This document shows, one piece after another, positions 42,416 through 52,048 of a stretch of DNA of 64,000 nucleotides. A program made the position numbers and the translations under genes. Position 1 is the first letter of the stretch, and every line of letters starts with the position of its first letter. The notes below the pieces were generated by a model. It saw only the letters and a list, made by a program, of their open reading frames with translations. It was not told the DNA's origin and did no database searches. This DNA comes from Pseudomonas sp. MH9.2 (GTDB lineage Bacteria > Pseudomonadota > Gammaproteobacteria > Pseudomonadales > Pseudomonadaceae), in the NCBI RefSeq assembly GCF_034353875.1, contig NZ_CP133784.1, forward strand, positions 2,632,501 to 2,696,500. Direction: 5' to 3'.

Positions 42416-44338
42416 ATGAGTATTTTTAGCCACTTCCAACAACGCTTTGAATCGACACGCCAGGAAGAGCTCTCGTTACAGGAGTATCTAGATCTCTGCA
42501 AAAGTGACCGTAGTGCCTATGCCTCAGCCGCAGAACGTCTTCTGCTGGCTATAGGCGAGCCTGAGTTGCTGGATACCTCGGCCAACTCGCGGTTATCCAG
42601 GATTTTCTCCAACAAGGTGATCCGCCGCTACCCAGCGTTCGAAGACTTCCATGGCATGGAAGAATGCATCGATCAGATCGTCTCCTACTTCCGGCATGCC
42701 GCGCAGGGCCTTGAGGAGAAGAAACAAATCCTCTATCTGCTCGGCCCCGTGGGTGGAGGTAAATCATCGCTGGCTGAAAAACTCAAACAGCTGATCGAGA
42801 AAGTGCCCTTCTACGCCATCAAAGGCTCCCCCGTTTTCGAGTCACCGCTCGGTCTGTTCAATGCGACTGAAGACGGCGCGATTCTCGAGGAAGACTTTGG
42901 AATTCCTCGGCGTTACCTGAACACCATCATGTCGCCTTGGGCGACCAAGCGTCTGGCCGAATTCGGGGGCGACATCAGTCAGTTCCGGGTGGTCAAGCTG
43001 TACCCGTCCATCCTCAACCAGATCGCCGTGGCGAAAACCGAACCAGGGGACGAGAACAACCAGGACATTTCTGCGCTGGTGGGCAAGGTCGATATCCGCA
43101 AACTGGAAGAATTCCCTCAGAACGACGCTGATGCCTATAGCTACTCCGGGGCACTCTGCCGGGCCAACCAAGGCCTGATGGAATTCGTCGAAATGTTCAA
43201 GGCGCCGATCAAGGTCTTGCACCCATTACTGACCGCCACTCAGGAAGGTAACTACAACAGCACCGAAGGCCTGGGCTCGATCCCGTTCACTGGCATCCTG
43301 CTGGCCCACTCCAACGAATCGGAATGGCACAGCTTCCGCAACAACAAGAACAACGAAGCTTTCATCGACCGAATCTACATCGTCAAAGTGCCGTACTGCT
43401 TGCGGGTCAGCGATGAGATCAAAATCTACGACAAGCTGCTTTTCAACAGCTCCCTGGCCAACGCCCACTGCGCACCGGACACTCTGAAAATGCTGGCGCA
43501 GTTCACCGTGCTGTCGCGCCTTAAAGAGCCCGAAAACTCGAACATCTACTCGAAGATGCGGGTGTACGACGGTGAGAACCTCAAAGACACCGACCCAAAA
43601 GCCAAGTCCATTCAGGAGTACCGTGACAACGCCGGTGTCGATGAAGGGATGAACGGCCTGTCGACGCGCTTCGCGTTCAAGATTCTGTCGAAAGTCTTCA
43701 ACTTCGACCCGCATGAAATCGCCGCTAACCCGGTTCACCTGCTGTACGTGCTCGAACAACAGATCGAGCAGGAGCAATTCCCGGCGGAAACCCGCGAACG
43801 TTATCTGCGGTTCATCAAAGAGTACCTGGCGCCGCGCTACATCGAGTTCATCGGCAAGGAAATCCAGACTGCCTACCTGGAGTCCTACAGCGAATACGGT
43901 CAGAACATTTTCGACCGCTACGTGCTCTACGCAGACTTCTGGATTCAGGATCAGGAATACCGGGATCCGGAAACCGGCGAAATCCTCAATCGTGTCGCGC
44001 TGAACGAGGAACTGGAAAAAATCGAAAAACCTGCAGGCATCAGCAATCCAAAGGATTTCCGCAACGAAATCGTCAACTTCGTATTGCGTGCGCGGGCCAA
44101 TAACAACGGCAAAAATCCAACGTGGCTCAGCTACGAGAAGCTGCGGGTGGTTATCGAGAAGAAAATGTTCTCGAACACCGAGGATCTGCTGCCGGTCATC
44201 AGCTTCAACGCCAAGGCCAGCAAAGAGGATCAACAAAAACACAACGACTTCGTCACACGGATGGTCGAACGCGGTTACACCGACAAACAGGTACGACTGC
44301 TGTCCGAGTGGTATCTGCGGGTTAGAAAATCACAATAA
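42416..44338 (+). CDS. prkA: PrkA family serine protein kinase / AAA+ ATPase
   Basis: 640 aa, the size of YeaG/PrkA. AAA-type domain in the N-terminal two thirds with Walker A LGPVGGGKSSLAEKL near residue 112; PrkA kinase-like C-terminus. GAGGTG 7 bases before ATG 42416 sets the start. In enterobacteria and Pseudomonas the prkA-yeaH-spoVR genes are induced by starvation and stationary phase; function is only partly known, with both kinase and protease activities reported for the family. The 285-base upstream leader has no promoter I can assign with confidence. Confidence 0.93.
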   Translation: MSIFSHFQQRFESTRQEELSLQEYLDLCKSDRSAYASAAERLLLAIGEPELLDTSANSRLSRIFSNKVIRRYPAFEDFHGMEECIDQIVSYFRHAAQGLEEKKQILYLLGPVGGGKSSLAEKLKQLIEKVPFYAIKGSPVFESPLGLFNATEDGAILEEDFGIPRRYLNTIMSPWATKRLAEFGGDISQFRVVKLYPSILNQIAVAKTEPGDENNQDISALVGKVDIRKLEEFPQNDADAYSYSGALCRANQGLMEFVEMFKAPIKVLHPLLTATQEGNYNSTEGLGSIPFTGILLAHSNESEWHSFRNNKNNEAFIDRIYIVKVPYCLRVSDEIKIYDKLLFNSSLANAHCAPDTLKMLAQFTVLSRLKEPENSNIYSKMRVYDGENLKDTDPKAKSIQEYRDNAGVDEGMNGLSTRFAFKILSKVFNFDPHEIAANPVHLLYVLEQQIEQEQFPAETRERYLRFIKEYLAPRYIEFIGKEIQTAYLESYSEYGQNIFDRYVLYADFWIQDQEYRDPETGEILNRVALNEELEKIEKPAGISNPKDFRNEIVNFVLRARANNNGKNPTWLSYEKLRVVIEKKMFSNTEDLLPVISFNAKASKEDQQKHNDFVTRMVERGYTDKQVRLLSEWYLRVRKSQ

Positions 44339-44345
44339 CCCGCTG

Positions 44346-44406
44346 CCGGTTACACCGGTTGTCGTTAGCCGAGAGCCTGTGTCAGCGTTTTCTGCTACAC
44401 AGGCTC
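44346..44406 (+). promoter_or_regulatory. Intra-operon hairpins between prkA and yeaH
   Basis: Just after the prkA stop: CCGGT-TAC-ACCGG (44346-44358), then a perfect 10-bp stem GAGCCTGTGT / ACACAGGCTC (44373-44382, 44397-44406) that extends by AGC/GCT in the loop. T-poor downstream, so likely an mRNA processing or partial termination site that lowers yeaH-spoVR relative to prkA, or 3' end stabiliser. Confidence 0.5.
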
Positions 44407-44529
44407 CAAGAGGTTGTTTTAGAAATCGACAGCGAGGCTCAGGCAGAGCAAGAGTGGCGCACGCCCGTCACATTGTTCTAAACGTCATGCCAGCCCGCCA
44501 TTTTTCAAGACAGCTTCGAAGGAGCAGTC

Positions 44530-45801
44530 ATGAGTTATGTGATCGACCGACGTCTCAATGGCAAGAACAAAAGCACGGTAAACCGCCAGCGCTTCCTGCG
44601 GCGTTACCGTGACCACATCAAAAAAGCCGTCGAAGAGGCGGTCAGCCGCCGATCCATCACCGACATGGAGCACGGTGAACAGATCAGTATTCCCGGTCGC
44701 GATATCGACGAACCGGTACTTCATCATGGTCGCGGCGGCAAACAGACCGTCGTTCATCCCGGCAACAAGGAGTTCACCACGGGTGAGCATATCGCCCGCC
44801 CACAAGGAGGCGGTGGCGGTAAAGGCGCGGGCAAGGCCAGCAATTCAGGCGAAGGCATGGATGAGTTTGTCTTCCAGATTACTCAGGAAGAGTTTCTGGA
44901 GTTCATGTTCGAGGACCTTGAACTGCCCAACCTGGTCAAGCGTAACCTGATGGGCACCGACACCTTCAAAACCGTTCGCGCGGGGATCAGCAACGAGGGC
45001 AACCCTTCACGGATAAACATCATCCGTACCTTGCGTTCAGCCCATGCACGGCGGATTGCATTGTCAGGCAGCAGCCGCGCGAAACTGCGTGAAGCCGTTA
45101 GTGAACTGGAGCGCATGAAGCGCGAAGAACCCGACAATTTCGGCGATATTCAGGAGCTTGAGAGCGAAATTGAGCGACTCAACGCCCGTATTCGTCGAGT
45201 GCCCTACCTGGACACCTTCGACCTCAAGTACAACCTGCTGGTCAAGCAACCCAACCCCAGCTCCAAGGCGGTGATGTTCTGCCTGATGGACGTTTCCGGC
45301 TCCATGACCCAAGCAACCAAGGACATCGCCAAGCGTTTCTTTATCCTGCTGTACCTGTTCCTCAAGCGTAACTACGACAAAATTGAAGTCGTGTTCATTC
45401 GCCATCACACCAGCGCCCGCGAAGTCGACGAGGAGGAGTTTTTCTACTCCCGGGAAACCGGCGGCACCATCGTTTCCAGCGCGCTGAAACTGATGCAGGA
45501 GATCATGGCCGCGCGTTACCCGACCAACGAGTGGAACATTTACGCGGCACAGGCTTCGGACGGCGACAACTGGAACGATGACTCACCGATCTGCCGCGAC
45601 ATCTTGATCAAGCAGATCATGCCCTTCGTGCAGTACTACACTTACGTGGAAATCACCCCGCGCGAGCATCAAGCGCTGTGGTTTGAATACGAGCGTATCA
45701 GTGAAGCGTTCTCCGATACGTTTGCCCAGCAGCAGCTGGTCTCTGCCGGTGATATCTATCCGGTATTCCGTGAACTCTTCCAGCGCAGGTTAGTGACATG
45801 A
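44530..45801 (+). CDS. yeaH: YeaH/YhbH family protein (DUF444)
   Basis: 423 aa. N-terminal basic region ([20 protein letters not shown]), a glycine-rich linker near residue 95, and a von Willebrand A-like domain with a MIDAS-type motif MDVSGSMTQ around residue 257. GGAG lies 6 bases before ATG 44530. Together with PrkA and SpoVR it forms a conserved three-gene module; the stop overlaps the spoVR start by 4 bases (ATGA). Confidence 0.94.
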   Translation: MSYVIDRRLNGKNKSTVNRQRFLRRYRDHIKKAVEEAVSRRSITDMEHGEQISIPGRDIDEPVLHHGRGGKQTVVHPGNKEFTTGEHIARPQGGGGGKGAGKASNSGEGMDEFVFQITQEEFLEFMFEDLELPNLVKRNLMGTDTFKTVRAGISNEGNPSRINIIRTLRSAHARRIALSGSSRAKLREAVSELERMKREEPDNFGDIQELESEIERLNARIRRVPYLDTFDLKYNLLVKQPNPSSKAVMFCLMDVSGSMTQATKDIAKRFFILLYLFLKRNYDKIEVVFIRHHTSAREVDEEEFFYSRETGGTIVSSALKLMQEIMAARYPTNEWNIYAAQASDGDNWNDDSPICRDILIKQIMPFVQYYTYVEITPREHQALWFEYERISEAFSDTFAQQQLVSAGDIYPVFRELFQRRLVT

Positions 45802-47360
45802 CCGCTAGAGAGCAGAAGCGCCAACCCCTGTCCACGGGTTCAGAGTGGACATTCGAGCTGATCCAGGCCTACGACCGGGAGATTGGTCGTATCGCCAAGC
45901 GTTATGCCCTGGATACCTATCCCAATCAGATCGAGGTAATCACCGCCGAGCAGATGATGGATGCCTACGCGTCTGTCGGCATGCCGCTGGGTTATCACCA
46001 TTGGTCCTACGGCAAGCACTTCCTCAGCACCGAGAAATCCTACAGCCGTGGCCAGATGGGGCTGGCCTATGAAATCGTCATCAACTCCGATCCTTGCATC
46101 GCTTACCTGATGGAAGAGAACACCATCTGCATGCAGGCGCTGGTCGTGGCGCATGCCTGCTATGGGCATAACAGCTTCTTCAAGGGCAATTACCTGTTTC
46201 GCACCTGGACGGACGCCAGTTCGATCATCGATTACCTGGTGTTCGCCAAGCAGTACATCATGCAGTGTGAAGAGCGGCATGGTATCGACGCGGTAGAAGA
46301 CTTGCTCGACTCCTGCCACGCACTGATGAACTACGGCGTTGACCGTTACAAACGCCCTTACCCTATTTCCGCCGAGGAAGAACGCCGTCGGCAGAAAGAC
46401 CGTGAAGAACACCTGCAGAAGCAGATCAACGATCTGTGGCGGACCATTCCGAAAGGCGCGGACAAGAACAGCGACAAAGACAACGCTCGCTTCCCCTCCG
46501 AGCCACAGGAAAACATCCTGTACTTCATCGAGAAACATGCGCCACTGCTGGAGCCCTGGCAGCGGGAAGTGGTGCGGATCGTGCGCAAGATCGCGCAGTA
46601 CTTCTATCCGCAACGTCAGACCCAGGTGATGAACGAAGGCTGGGCGACCTTTTGGCACTACACCTTGATGAACGATCTCTACGATGAAGGCCTGGTGACC
46701 GACGGCTTCATGATGGAGTTCCTGACATCACACACCAGCGTCATCTACCAGCCGGGCTTCGATAGCCCGTATTACAACGGTATCAACCCCTACACCTTGG
46801 GGTTCGCCATGTACCGGGATATCCGGCGGATTTGCGAGCACCCCACCGATGAAGACCGCCACTGGTTCCCGGACATCGCTGGCAGCGATTGGCTGGCCAC
46901 CATCAAGTTCGCCATGAGCAGCTTCAAGGATGAGAGTTTTATCCTGCAGTACCTGTCGCCCAAGGTGATTCGCGACCTGAAACTGTTCAGCATCATGGAC
47001 GACGATCAAAAGGACGACCTGCTCGTTCCCGCCATCCATGACGAACCGGGGTACAAAACCATTCGGGAAACACTGGCCGCCCAGTACAACCTGGGCAACC
47101 GCGAACCGAACGTGCAGATTTTCAGCATCGACCGCCGCGGTGATCGCTCTCTGACCCTGCGCCATCAACAACACGACCGCAAACCGCTGGGAGACTCCAC
47201 TGAGGAAGTGCTCAGACACCTGCACCGCTTGTGGGGCTTTGATATTCATCTTGAGACATTGCAGGGCGATCAGATCATGAAAACCCATCATGTCCCACCC
47301 AAAGGAGAGCATGCCGACAGTGAATATCCCCGGCTCGACTTGGCCGTCGTCCACCTATAA
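45798..47360 (+). CDS. SpoVR family protein
   Basis: 520 aa. Family segments: [30 protein letters not shown], and [20 protein letters not shown] with conserved histidines. SpoVR relates to spore cortex formation in Bacillus; in non-sporulating Proteobacteria it is part of the prkA-yeaH stress module and its activity is unknown. Coupled to yeaH. The operon ends at the 16-bp hairpin that overlaps the cca ribosome site. Confidence 0.94.
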   Translation: MTAREQKRQPLSTGSEWTFELIQAYDREIGRIAKRYALDTYPNQIEVITAEQMMDAYASVGMPLGYHHWSYGKHFLSTEKSYSRGQMGLAYEIVINSDPCIAYLMEENTICMQALVVAHACYGHNSFFKGNYLFRTWTDASSIIDYLVFAKQYIMQCEERHGIDAVEDLLDSCHALMNYGVDRYKRPYPISAEEERRRQKDREEHLQKQINDLWRTIPKGADKNSDKDNARFPSEPQENILYFIEKHAPLLEPWQREVVRIVRKIAQYFYPQRQTQVMNEGWATFWHYTLMNDLYDEGLVTDGFMMEFLTSHTSVIYQPGFDSPYYNGINPYTLGFAMYRDIRRICEHPTDEDRHWFPDIAGSDWLATIKFAMSSFKDESFILQYLSPKVIRDLKLFSIMDDDQKDDLLVPAIHDEPGYKTIRETLAAQYNLGNREPNVQIFSIDRRGDRSLTLRHQQHDRKPLGDSTEEVLRHLHRLWGFDIHLETLQGDQIMKTHHVPPKGEHADSEYPRLDLAVVHL

Positions 47361-47384
47361 ACGGTTGTAAGTGTTTTCTGTTTT

Positions 47385-47438
47385 AACCTCCGTGAGTGCG
47401 TCGCAAGGGTTATCCTGTCGCGCTTACGGAGGTTTTTT
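47385..47438 (+). terminator. Strong terminator hairpin whose 3' arm contains the cca ribosome site
   Basis: Left arm AACCTCCGTGAGTGCG (47385-47400) pairs over 16 positions (two G-U pairs) with CGCGCTTACGGAGGTT (47419-47434); a run of six T ends right at the cca ATG (47439). The GGAGG used by cca is inside the right arm. Acts as terminator for prkA-yeaH-spoVR; the 18-base loop holds a TTATCC that could be a -10 for a cca transcript lacking the left arm. Confidence 0.75.
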
Positions 47439-48668
47439 ATGCAGATTTATAAAGTGGGCGGCGCAGTACGTGATCGCCTCTTGGGCAAGACCGTCGCCGA
47501 TACCGACTGGGTCGTGGTGGGCGCAACCGCCGATGAAATGCTCAGCCAGGGTTTCCGCCCGGTCGGTGCGGATTTCCCGGTATTTCTGCACCCGAAAACA
47601 GGGGAGGAATATGCCCTTGCCCGAACGGAACGCAAGAGCGGCCCAGGCTATGGCGGGTTCATCTTCCATGCGGATCCCGAGGTCAGTCTCGAAGAAGATT
47701 TGATTCGTCGAGACCTCACGATCAATGCCATTGCGGAAGATGCGCAGGGTCGGTTGACTGATCCCTACCACGGCCAAGAAGATCTTAAAGCCCGAATCTT
47801 ACGCCATGTATCACCGGCGTTCGCCGAAGATCCTCTGCGCGTACTGCGTGTCGCCCGCTTCGCCGCACGCTATGCATCGGATGGTTTTACCATCGCGCCA
47901 GAGACGATGACGCTGATGCAGCAGCTCAGTGAATCCGGCGAACTGGAGGCTCTGACTCCCGAGCGCAGCTGGAAGGAAATCTCCCGCGCCCTGATGGAAA
48001 ATCAGCCCCAGGTTTTCATCCAGGTCCTGCGCGAGTGCGGGGCACTGAAGGTGCTATTTCCGGAAGTCGATGCATTGTTCGGCGTACCGCAGCCCGCAGC
48101 CCACCATCCAGAAATCGACACGGGCCAGCACGTGCTCAGCGTCCTTGAGCAGGCCGCGATCCATCATCAGCCGCTGAGCGTGCGCTGGGCATGCCTGCTG
48201 CATGATTTGGGGAAAGGCCTGACACCGGAAAGCGAATGGCCCCGGCACATCGCTCACGAGCACACAGGCCTGCGCCTGATCAAAGCCGTGAATGCGCGCT
48301 TCAAGGTTCCTCGGGATTGTCAGGAGCTGGCGATGCTGGTCGGCCAGTACCACACCCATGGACACCGAGCGCTGGAGCTAAAAGCATCGACGCTGTTTGA
48401 GCTGATGCAAAGCTTCGACATTTACCGTCGACCACAACGTTTCGAGGAGTTTATCGCAGGGTGCGAGATGGATGCCCGAGGCCGCCTAGGCTTCGAGCAG
48501 CGCGATTACCCTCAGGCCGAGTATCTGCGAGGCGCCGCCAACGCTGCACGAGCCGTGGCTGTGCAGCCGTTGCGCGATCAGGGCTATGAAGGGCCCGAGC
48601 TGGGCGAAGCGTTGAAGCAGGAGCGTTTGAAGGCGGTGCAAGCTTACAAGGCAACGTATAGCGCTTGA
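47439..48668 (+). CDS. cca: Multifunctional CCA tRNA nucleotidyltransferase
   Basis: Adds or repairs the 3' CCA of tRNAs. 409 aa. N-terminal nucleotidyltransferase signature [13 protein letters not shown] with DTDWVVVG; neck [13 protein letters not shown]-terminal HD domain ([26 protein letters not shown]) that gives the phosphatase/phosphodiesterase activities of the gammaproteobacterial form. GGAGG lies 7 bases before the ATG, buried in the upstream hairpin. Confidence 0.96.
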   Translation: MQIYKVGGAVRDRLLGKTVADTDWVVVGATADEMLSQGFRPVGADFPVFLHPKTGEEYALARTERKSGPGYGGFIFHADPEVSLEEDLIRRDLTINAIAEDAQGRLTDPYHGQEDLKARILRHVSPAFAEDPLRVLRVARFAARYASDGFTIAPETMTLMQQLSESGELEALTPERSWKEISRALMENQPQVFIQVLRECGALKVLFPEVDALFGVPQPAAHHPEIDTGQHVLSVLEQAAIHHQPLSVRWACLLHDLGKGLTPESEWPRHIAHEHTGLRLIKAVNARFKVPRDCQELAMLVGQYHTHGHRALELKASTLFELMQSFDIYRRPQRFEEFIAGCEMDARGRLGFEQRDYPQAEYLRGAANAARAVAVQPLRDQGYEGPELGEALKQERLKAVQAYKATYSA

Positions 48669-48698
48669 GACCCGCGATGTCAGGGCCAGACCTGTGTA

Positions 48699-49232
48699 TT
48701 ACCAGGGATGCGTATTTAACAGGACCTCAGGCGTCAACGGCATCCCGCGCCACTCAAACGCTACTGGCGCCAGCACCTGATCAATCTGCGCGTCCCGCCA
48801 CAAATCCTTGAAGGTTTTGCTCACACCGGGATGCAGCCGCTCTGGCGCTATCAGCGACAACGGCCAAAGCACGAAGGCATTTTTCAGGATTTCCGCGCGG
48901 GGCAGAATCAAGCCATCGAAATTACCGACCTGCTCGCCGTAGAGCAGCACGTCGATATCCAACGGCAAGCCCCGGCGCTCCGGAGCATAGCGACCGTTAT
49001 CCGCCTCGATGAATTTCAAACGGCGGTCCAGCTCCATCAGCGGCAGGTCGGTATACCCCGTGACCACCAGATTGAAGAATGGCCCGCTTTTGATCCCCAC
49101 CGGCTGACTTTCGAATACCGGTGAACAGGTCATTTGCTGCAAGAATCCATCAAGCGCTTCAAGCCCTGCGCTCAGGTGCTTTTCGCGCTCGATATTGCTG
49201 CCGAGGCCGAGGAATATCTGGGTTAGCGACAT
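48699..49232 (-). CDS. folK: 2-amino-4-hydroxy-6-hydroxymethyldihydropteridine pyrophosphokinase
   Basis: Folate synthesis; transfers pyrophosphate from ATP to the pterin. 177 aa. FLGLGSNIEREKHL at the N-terminus and RGLPLDIDVLLYG with the metal-binding aspartates are visible. Its start overlaps the folB stop by 10 bases, so folB-folK are coupled. Confidence 0.95.
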   Translation of the reverse strand: MSLTQIFLGLGSNIEREKHLSAGLEALDGFLQQMTCSPVFESQPVGIKSGPFFNLVVTGYTDLPLMELDRRLKFIEADNGRYAPERRGLPLDIDVLLYGEQVGNFDGLILPRAEILKNAFVLWPLSLIAPERLHPGVSKTFKDLWRDAQIDQVLAPVAFEWRGMPLTPEVLLNTHPW

Positions 49233-49576
49233 CCGCGCTCGATCTCCACGCCCACGCCAGTAGCCGCCGCAACGGCGCCTGGCTTGGTCAGTTTGAGGTG
49301 CAGCCAGGGAATCTGGAACTCACTCATCAACACCTCGGCCAGGCGCTCGGCAAACGTTTCGACCAACTGAAATTTGGCGTCTTCGGCAAATGCCTGAATT
49401 CGTGCCGAGACGCTAGCGTAGTCGAGCGCCTTGCTCAGGTCATCGTCTGCCGCAGCGGGCCGATTGTCCCAGGCAAAACTCAGGTCCAGACGCAGGCACT
49501 GGCGAATGCCACGCTCCCAGTCATAGGCGCCGATAACCGTATCGACTTCCAGACCCTCGATAAAAACTCTGTCCAA
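49223..49576 (-). CDS. folB: Dihydroneopterin aldolase
   Basis: Folate synthesis; converts dihydroneopterin to 6-hydroxymethyl-dihydropterin. I place the start at TTG 49576 because GGAGA lies 8 bases upstream and it yields the normal 117-aa product (M)[19 protein letters not shown]; an ATG at 49600 would add eight residues. The catalytic lysine is in [12 protein letters not shown]. Coupled to folK; divergent from plsY. Confidence 0.93.
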   Translation of the reverse strand: MDRVFIEGLEVDTVIGAYDWERGIRQCLRLDLSFAWDNRPAAADDDLSKALDYASVSARIQAFAEDAKFQLVETFAERLAEVLMSEFQIPWLHLKLTKPGAVAAATGVGVEIERGCR

Positions 49577-49650
49577 GCACTTTTCTCCGCTGCACGACAA
49601 GGGCGCGATGCGCCGTTAGAATCAGGGCGTCCTCGCCCGGAATAGTTAGC

Positions 49651-50220
49651 ATGTTTTGGTTACTGGCGACCCTCGCCTACCTGCTTGGCTCACTGTCCTT
49701 CGCCATTTTGCTTAGCCGCCTCACTGGCAGCCCCGACCCGCGCGCCAGCGGTTCCGGCAATGCTGGCGCAACCAATATGTTGCGTCTGGCGGGCAAAAAA
49801 CTCGCCGTTCTAACCCTGATCGGCGACGTTTGTAAAAGTCTGCTCCCCGTCCTGGCTGCCAGACTGCTCGACCTTGATCCTCAACAGCAAGCCTGGATAG
49901 GCCTCTGTGCAGTCCTGGGGCATTTGTTTCCAGTGTACTTTCGCTTTCGTGGCGGCAAGGGTGTTGCCACAGCGGCAGGCATGCTGCTGGGCCTGTTCCC
50001 ACCCGCCGCAGCGCTGGCTGTCTGCGCCTGGCTGCTGGTGTTCTACCTGACCCGCACCAGCTCACTCGCGGCGTTGATCGCCACCCCGCTGACCCTGCCA
50101 TTACTGGCGTGGCAGGAGCCTCAAGCACTACTGCCGATGAGCATCCTCACCTTATTGATCGTGTGGCGCCATCGCAGCAATTTACGCGACCTGTTTGCCG
50201 GGCGCGAACGGCATTTTTGA
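49651..50220 (+). CDS. plsY: Acyl-phosphate glycerol-3-phosphate acyltransferase
   Basis: Integral membrane enzyme starting phospholipid synthesis from acyl-phosphate and glycerol-3-phosphate. 189 aa with five to six hydrophobic segments. Conserved loops: [33 protein letters not shown], and [13 protein letters not shown]. Convergent with tsaD, with 34 bases between stops. Confidence 0.95.
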   Translation: MFWLLATLAYLLGSLSFAILLSRLTGSPDPRASGSGNAGATNMLRLAGKKLAVLTLIGDVCKSLLPVLAARLLDLDPQQQAWIGLCAVLGHLFPVYFRFRGGKGVATAAGMLLGLFPPAAALAVCAWLLVFYLTRTSSLAALIATPLTLPLLAWQEPQALLPMSILTLLIVWRHRSNLRDLFAGRERHF

Positions 50221-50254
50221 ATCACGGCCATGAGCCAGACTCAGGTTGACGCCG

Positions 50255-51280
50255 TTACAGCCCCGACAACTGCTCCATCGGCCAGCGGGCCTGCACACTG
50301 ATGCTCAAATCCTCTTTCTGCCCCGCCAAAAGACGCTGACAACCGGCAAACGCAATCATCGCGCCGTTGTCGGTGCAGAACTCGGGCCGCGCATAAAAAA
50401 CATTGCCATGCAGTTCGCCGAGCATTTTTTCCAGCGACAGGCGCAACGCTGTATTGGCACTGACGCCGCCAGCGATGACCAGACGCTTGAGGCCGGTCTG
50501 CTTGAGGGCGCGCTTGCACTTGATGGTCAAAGTCTCTACCACCGCATGCTGGAAGGCCAGAGAGATGTCGCAACGGGTTTGCTCACCGTCGTCTCCAGCG
50601 CTTTGGCACTGATGCCAGGTGTTCAAGGCGAAGGTTTTAAGGCCGCTGAAGCTGAACTCCAGGCCTGGCCGGTCGGTCATTGGCCGCGGAAAGACGAAAC
50701 GCCCTGCCACGCCCCGGCTCGCGAGTCGCGCGATCTCAGGGCCGCCCGGATAATGCAGACCCATCATCTTCGCAGTTTTGTCGAACGCCTCACCGGCGGC
50801 ATCATCCAGCGTCTCGCCCAGCACTTGATAAAGACCGATGCCATCGACCCGAACCAGCTGCGTGTGGCCGCCGGAAACCAACAAAGCGACGAACGGGAAC
50901 TCTGGCGGCTGCTCTTCGAGCATTGGCGCCAGGAGATGCCCTTCCATGTGATGCACGCCCAAGGCTGGAATGCCCCAGGCAAAGGCCAGCGCCTGAGCGC
51001 AGGAAGCGCCCACCAGCAACGCCCCGACCAAACCCGGACCCGCGGTGTACGCAATGGCGTCGATTTCGGTGGCGACACAGTCCGCTTCAGCCAGCACCTG
51101 GCGGATCAGCGGCAGCATACGCTTGACGTGGTCACGCGAAGCCAGCTCAGGTACAACCCCGCCGTACGCGCGATGCAGGTCGATCTGGCTGAACAATGCG
51201 TCGGCCAGCAGGCCGCGTTCACTGTCATAAAGTGCGACACCGGTTTCGTCGCAGGAGGTTTCTAATCCCAGTACTAGCAT
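50255..51280 (-). CDS. tsaD: tRNA N6-threonylcarbamoyladenosine transferase subunit TsaD
   Basis: Catalytic subunit for t6A37 modification of ANN-decoding tRNAs. 341 aa. N-terminus [19 protein letters not shown]; metal site [15 protein letters not shown] phosphate loop. Divergent from rpsU, with about 190 bases of promoter region between the starts. Confidence 0.96.
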   Translation of the reverse strand: MLVLGLETSCDETGVALYDSERGLLADALFSQIDLHRAYGGVVPELASRDHVKRMLPLIRQVLAEADCVATEIDAIAYTAGPGLVGALLVGASCAQALAFAWGIPALGVHHMEGHLLAPMLEEQPPEFPFVALLVSGGHTQLVRVDGIGLYQVLGETLDDAAGEAFDKTAKMMGLHYPGGPEIARLASRGVAGRFVFPRPMTDRPGLEFSFSGLKTFALNTWHQCQSAGDDGEQTRCDISLAFQHAVVETLTIKCKRALKQTGLKRLVIAGGVSANTALRLSLEKMLGELHGNVFYARPEFCTDNGAMIAFAGCQRLLAGQKEDLSISVQARWPMEQLSGL

Positions 51281-51467
51281 GGGTTTGCGCCTTATTCGAA
51301 GGCGCGCATAATAGTCGCCACTCCAGCCCCCGACTAGCGGTTTTCGATCAGAGGCTTTGCATTCCTCTCAATGAGGGGTTAACATCCGCAACCCTTAAAA
51401 ACCGACGAACTTATGTGCAGTTTTTGCACGAGTCGTTGACCCCGGTAATGAATGAAGGTAGCTCTGG

Positions 51468-51683
51468 ATGCCAGCCGTCAAAGTTAAAGAGAACGAACCC
51501 TTCGACGTAGCTCTGCGTCGTTTCAAGCGCTCCTGCGAAAAAGCCGGTGTTCTGGCTGAAGTTCGTAGCCGCGAATTTTACGAGAAGCCGACTTCGGAGC
51601 GTAAACGCAAAGCAGCTGCTGCTGTTAAGCGTCACGCGAAGAAAGTACAGCGCGAACAGCGCCGTGCCGTCCGTCTGTATTAA
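51468..51683 (+). CDS. rpsU: 30S ribosomal protein S21
   Basis: 71 aa, highly basic, full length ([19 protein letters not shown]...[10 protein letters not shown]). First gene of the macromolecular synthesis group rpsU-dnaG-rpoD. A GCCCGGC / GCCGGGC hairpin (51715-51734) follows 31 bases on, which may give partial termination before dnaG. Confidence 0.98.
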
Positions 51684-52048
51684 TTTACAGACGTCCGTCG
51701 CAAGTTTCTGCCACGCCCGGCCTCAAAGCCGGGCTGCCGGCAGTTGCACATCAAGCCTCAAGATTCATTGACAGAGGCTGTCTAAGCCGCAGGTGCACGT
51801 CAACTGCGTCTCAGACAAATCCCGTCAAGGCACGTCTAGTCTGATTCAGGCTGCGTTGATCGCGTCTACACTGACGAACGAATCAAGGCACACGACGAGC
51901 ACGCCTCGCTGATCTTCGAAAGAAGCTCAATCAGGGCAGCGTCTCCCCATGTCAGTTTAGTGAACACAATGGTCTGCAAAGGCCAATTGTAGTTACGTTT
52001 TAGTTTCGCCACGATTTTGCTGGCGGGCCGCCTGATGATGAGAACGCC
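51684..52048. other. 365-base interval between rpsU and dnaG
   Basis: Holds the rpsU hairpin (stem GCCCGGC / GCCGGGC, 51715-51734, loop of six) and a TTGACA at 51769-51774 that could be a -35 for dnaG. No coding frame. In P. aeruginosa a GatB/YqeY-like gene sits here; it is absent and I see no remnant. Confidence 0.55.

Noticed and set aside
43226..44242. 338-codon minus-strand frame across prkA
   Set aside because: Antisense shadow; no recognisable domain.
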